From positions 558,001 to 622,000 of the forward strand of contig VTFK01000160.1 of the NCBI GenBank assembly GCA_009617715.1: DNA of 64,000 bases. Direction: 5' to 3'. The notes beneath the pieces are model-generated. The model was not told the origin of the DNA and ran no database searches. It was given only the letters and a program-made list of their open reading frames with translations. This document shows positions 54,301 through 60,300 of this stretch, piece after piece. Made by a program: the position numbers and the translations under genes. The DNA is from Plectrocnemia conspersa (Eukaryota > Arthropoda > Insecta > Trichoptera > Polycentropodidae). Numbering within the stretch: the first letter of the stretch is position 1; every line of letters begins with the position of its first letter.

Positions 54301-57300
54301 ATTCTGTCGTGGAACATCGATGCTATCACGAAACCTTAAAAAAATATTATTTCGGCAAAGATTTATTTGTGAATGTGTTGTTACGTCAGTACGAGCTGAC
54401 ATTGGTGGCATCGGACAGTCTGAACGAGAATTCCACCAAAGTCATCATTCATATCAAAGACGTCAACGACATGCCACCGACCTTCGAGCGTCAACTTTAC
54501 ACGACCCTCGTACAGGAAGAGCTTCCGGGACCCCATCCCTATAGTCTCATGAAGGTCCTTTTTATGTTTTGTTTTATTTATTTTTTCTACAAAAACACAC
54601 ACACTACATTTAATAATTTCACATCACGTTCATCTCTCCATCCATACATCTCTCCCCTTTCTCTTTCTTTACCCTTCGACTCTAGCAGACCTGAGTTTTA
54701 AAATATAAAATCATTGAGGGACCAACGCAACAGGAAGCGAATGTGTATCAAAATTTCAGGGGTATGCCAAAACAATGGCCACGTTGACCCCTATTGTTTT
54801 AACCAAGCATGGCTTTTCGGTGATTACATTAAAACTAATTCACCCGCTGAAAACGGCTGTCCCTTGCCACGAGCACCGGGAGGCTACTTTGCTATTCCCT
54901 CGCATTCTTTTTGCCCTATTTATTATTTTCTGGCATTATATTTTTGCTCGGTAGATTGCCCTTTGTGTGTCGTTCTATATAACATACATAACTCGATCTA
55001 GGCTCATACTAATGAGAAAACGCGCAAAAAAGTAATGAACCAAAAGCCAAATGCTGAAACACAAAGACATCAAAAGCACAATAGTAAAACTCTCATGATG
55101 TTAAATGAAAGCACTCTGTCTGGGAATACGTGTATAATTAAATTTGTCACTACAAATACATGCTTTTTATACATCACTACAAACAATATTTAATTAACAC
55201 ATTTTTTATTAGATCATACAAACATAAAAGTCCTTTGAAACGAGAACGACATCAGATAAATAGTTCGAATATTCTATTGCTTTATACTTTCTCCAAACTC
55301 ACACATTTTTCGAATAATTCGTTCAATCATAGTAAAGATAATGAGTATTTATTAAATTCATAACATTGACTTTTCGTAATTTAAATTGGAGATTATGAGG
55401 TAAGTATCATTATAAGCATGTTTTTAATTATTGCTTTTTGCTATATAAAATATTCAACCGCTTATTAATCAGATTTTTAAAACAGTATGTTAGTTAGGTG
55501 TGTTTTTTTCAATCATTTAAATATAGTAAATTCTTTTCTATACATTAATTTCAACACTAAATTAGAATATGCACAGTAAGGCACAAATATTGCTACAAAC
55601 ATGAGATATGAAAATCTTCATTGTATTTTAATTAAAAAATATAATAATTACTACCATAAAATAATATGTTTTTGATATAATTTATCTTCATTAATAATTC
55701 ATTACCGTTATAAATGTGGTCCAAGGCTTCATTTAAGTAACGGCGCTTATTATTTATACCTCCTGCTTACAGTATTCACATATATAAATCAAGAGCCATG
55801 AGTTGTAGAGACCTGGCTAACGTTTCTCTCAATTAAAACAAAAAATTCGCTCAATAATGCTTGACAATCCGAACTTATTCGAAATTTCATTGTTCAACGC
55901 TTATTGTCTCATTGACAAGCTGAGATTGTCTGAGCCACTGTAGTAATGGTTCAAAATTCCTTTAGTAACAACATTCGTGCCTTACCCTATTCAAGTATTA
56001 ATATAAAACAATGACTCGATGTATATTAACAATATGTTTAATTTATAGGTCACAGCGACAGACGGTGATAAAGATAGGCCTCAAAATATTGTATATTTCT
56101 TAACCGGTCAAGGTATTGACCCCGATAATCCTGCCAATAGCAAATTCGATATTAATAGAACCACAGGAGAAATATTTGTTCTTAAGGTATGATTCATATA
56201 TATATTATAAATACATCTTACATATTTTTAGGTACAAAAGATATTAATATTTTGTATAATTTCAGCCACTCGATAGAGATCAACCAAACGGTCGACCCCA
56301 ATGGAGGTTCACAGTATTTGCTCAAGATGAAGGTGGTGAAGGATTGGTGGGATATGCCGATGTCCAAGTCAATCTCAAGGACATCAACGATAACGCTCCG
56401 ATATTCCCACAAGGAGTTTACTTTGGAAACGTGACTGAAAATGGCACTGCAGGTATGGTTGTTATGACCATGACCGCAGTTGATTATGACGATCCATCCG
56501 AAGGAACGAATGCTCGATTAGTGTATTCGATTGAAAAGAACGTTATTGAAGAAGAAACTGGTTCTCCGATATTCGAGATTGAATCCGATACTGGCGTTAT
56601 CAAAACTGCAGTATGCTGCTTGGATAGGGAAAGAACACCGGATTATTCGATACAAGTCGTTGCAATGGATGGAGGGGGATTAAAGGGCACGGGGACGGCT
56701 TCTATACGGGTCAAAGATATAAACGACATGCCTCCCCAGTTCACCAAAGACGAGTGGTTTACAGAAGTGGACGAGACCTGACGGCACGAACCTACCAGAA
56801 ATGCCAATCTTGACAGTCACCGTACATGACGAAGATGAAACCAACAAATTCCAGTATAAAGTAATAGAGAATAGTGGCTACGGTGCTGATAAGTTCACTA
56901 TGGTTAGGAATAACGATGGTACTGGTTCATTAAAAATTGTACAGCCGTTAGATTATGAAGATCAACTTCAAAGCAATGGATTTAGGTTTAGGATTCAAGT
57001 AAACGATAAGGGCGAAGATAACGATAATGATAAATATCACGTAGCATATTCTTGGGTAGTTGTAAAGTTACGCGATATTAATGACAATAAACCGCAATTT
57101 GAGCGACCTAATATTGAAGTTTCGGTATATGAGAACGCAGAAGTCGGCAAGAGCTTAGAGACTTTCAAAGCGACCGATCCCGATCAGGGAGGTAAGAGCA
57201 AGGTATCGTACGCCATCGATAGATCTTCAGATAGGAAGCGGCAGTTCTCTATCAATCAAGAAGGCACTGTCAGCATACAACGATCGTTGGATAGAGAAGA

Positions 57301-60300
57301 AACTCCGAGGCATCAAGTCAAAATATTGGCAATCGACGATGGAGTGCCTCCAAAGACTGCCACTGCTACTCTTACTGTTATCGTTCAAGATATAAATGAC
57401 AACCCGCCTTCGTTCTTAAAGGACTACAGGCCAGTATTACCTGAACATGTACCTCCTAGAAAAGTTGTTGAAATTCTCGCTACTGACGATGACGACCGAT
57501 CAAAGAGTAACGGACCTCCGTTCCAATTCCGACTCGACCCCGGCGCAGATGACATAATTCGTGCATCGTTCAAAGTAGAACAGGATCAAAAAGGAGCTAA
57601 TGGTGACGGAATGGCCATAGTTGCTTCGCTCAGATCTTTTGACAGAGAACAACAAAAGGAATATTTGATCCCAATTATCATCAAAGATCACGGAAATCCT
57701 GCTATGACCGGTACGAGTACTCTCACTGTAGTTATTGGCGATGTAAACGACAATAAAATGCAACCTGGATCGAAAGAGATATTTGTTTATAACTATCAAG
57801 GACAAGCGCCGGATACGGAAATTGGTAGAGTTTACGTTTATGATCTTGACGATTGGGATCTTCCTGATAAAAAGTTCTACTGGGAAGGAACGGAACATCC
57901 AAGATTTAAACTCAATGAAGAAACAGGAATGATACAGATGAAGCAAGGCACAAAGGATGGTAAATATCACTTACGGTTTAAAGTTTATGATAGGAAGCAC
58001 ACTCAAACTGATGTTCCAGCGAACGTTACCGTAACCGTGAGAGAAATCCCACATGATGCTGTTGTCAATTCAGGATCAATCAGAATAGCCGGAATTACCG
58101 ATGAAGATTTTATCAGAGTATGGAATTATAGAACGCAGAGCATAACCCGCAGCAAATCAGACCGATTCAGAGATAAACTAGCAGATCTGCTCAATACTGA
58201 TAAAGAGAACGTAGATGTATTTAGCGTACAATTACGAAGAAAGCATCCGCCTATTACTGATGTTAGATTCGCTGCTCATGGTTCGCCTTATTATAAACCT
58301 GTAAGGCTTAATGGAATTGTTTTAATGCATCGAGAAGAAATTGAGAAGGACGTCGGTATAAATATAACGATGGTAGGAATTGATGAATGCCTTTATGAAA
58401 ACCAAGCTTGTGAAGGATCTTGTACGAATGTTTTGGATATTAGCAATTTGCCGTACATGGTAAATGCCAATAAAACGGCGCTCGTCGGAGTCAGAGTTGA
58501 TGTATTAGCGGAATGCACGTGCGGAGCTCGCAATTTCACAAAGATAGAATCGTGTAGGACGAACCCTTGCTATAACGGCGGTCGATGTATTGAAGGAAAG
58601 TACGGACAATCATGCTCATGTCCAGCCGGCTACAGCGGTCCAAGATGCCAACAGACATCACGAAGTTTCCGTGGAAATGGATGGGCATGGTACCCAGCTC
58701 TTGAAATGTGCGATAACTCGCATCTCAGTTTTGAATTCATCACAAGAAAATCCGACGGAATCTTGCTGTACAATGGTCCCATTGTGCCACCTGAAGCTGA
58801 CGAATTGATGGTCTCAGATTTTATATCAGTTGAATTGGAAAGAGGTTATCCAAGATTATTGATCGATTTTGGATCTGGAACATTGGAATTGAGGGTTAAA
58901 AGCAAAAAGAGTTTAGATGACGGAGAATGGCATAGAATAGATATCTTCTGGGATACCGAAAATGTTAAAATGATCGTCGATTATTGTAAATCTGCCGATA
59001 TACAAGAACTGGAAGATGGAACTCCTCCTGAATTTGACGATTCCAGTTGTCAAGCGAGAGGAACGATTCCTCCGTTTAATGAATATCTGAATGTAAATGC
59101 TCCTCTTCAATTGGGTGGATTATACGTTGAACAGTTTGATCCGACTCACTATCATTGGCAGTATATGCCAGTTGGAAAAGGATTTGACGGATGCTTGAAA
59201 AATTTGGTTCATAACAGCAAATTATACGATTTGGCTCATCCTGGTTTATCCAGAAATTCGGTAGCAGGCTGCCCTCAGACTGACGAAGTGTGCAATCAAG
59301 GAGAAAACACCGCTCGCTGCTGGGAGCATGGTACTTGCGTGGGTAGCTTCTCAGAAGCAAGATGTCAATGTAAGCCAGGTTGGACTGGTCCAGCCTGCGG
59401 AACGCCTACGATACCTACTACGTTCAGACCTCAAAGCTATGTGAAATTTGCCTTGAGTTTCGAACCAGATAGATTCAGTACGCAGATCCAATTGCGATTC
59501 AGGACTAGAGAGCCTCATGGTGAATTGTTCCGCGTGAGCGATCAACACAACCGAGAGTATGGAATTTTGGAAGTGAAAGATGCAAGGTTGCACTTTAGAT
59601 ACAACTTGAACTCGTTACGGACTGAAGAACGGGATGTGTGGTTGAGCGCAGTCGGCGTGGATGACGGACAATGGCATGTTGCTAAAGTTAGCCGACACGG
59701 AAGTGCCGCAACTTTGGAGCTCGACGGCGGCGAAGGTCGAAGGTTCAATGAAACGTTCAACTTTGAAGGCCACCAATGGTTGCTAGTCGATAAACAAGAA
59801 GGGGTGTATGCTGGAGGTAAAGCAGAATATACCGGTGTCAGAACGTTTGAAGTTTACGCAGATTTCCAGAAAGGATGCTTGGACGATATTCGGTTAGAAG
59901 GAAAACATCTACCTTTACCGCCAGCCATGAATGGAACGCAGTGGGGTCAAGCAACAATGGCTAGGAACCTCGAGCGTGGCTGCGCTTCAAATAGCCCCTG
60001 CATAAATGTAATCTGTCCGGAACCCTTCGAATGCGTAGATCTGTGGAACGAATTTGAGTGCACGTACGTATCATTGTCTTACTAAATATTAAATCTTTCT
60101 TATTTTTTATTTATTTTTATATATTTTTTATTTAGTTAAACGCTCAAACTGCAATATCAAAAACCTAATTCTGCCATGATTTTGCGATATTAATACATTC
60201 AACGACATGAGCTGATTAATGTGATCCAAACTATAAATCTATAACTTATTTTTATTTTCATTAATCTTTAAGTTGAATTCATGTGTGGAAAAAGAGCAAA

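Larger units (their letters stand above)
51519..54389 (+). other. CadN: Spacer between the alternative exons 7A and 7B
   Basis: 2871 nt, so the two exons are not kept apart by simple steric crowding of splice sites. It holds, in order, a transition zone, a GC-rich island (51930-52230), then a block of extreme AT content (52240-53900) with degenerate internal repetition, and finally ordinary AT-rich DNA. No ORF here is credible. Confidence 0.85.

Noticed and set aside
54297..54701. 134-codon frame starting before exon 7B
   Set aside because: Only 54390-54554 is coding by homology and splice sites; the rest is intron read-through.
57500..57970. 156-codon open frame on the minus strand
   Set aside because: It is antisense to highly conserved CadN codons and shows no domain; a shadow frame.
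58913..59760. Several minus-strand frames of 65-94 codons
   Set aside because: All are antisense to the CadN laminin-G and EGF coding sequence.
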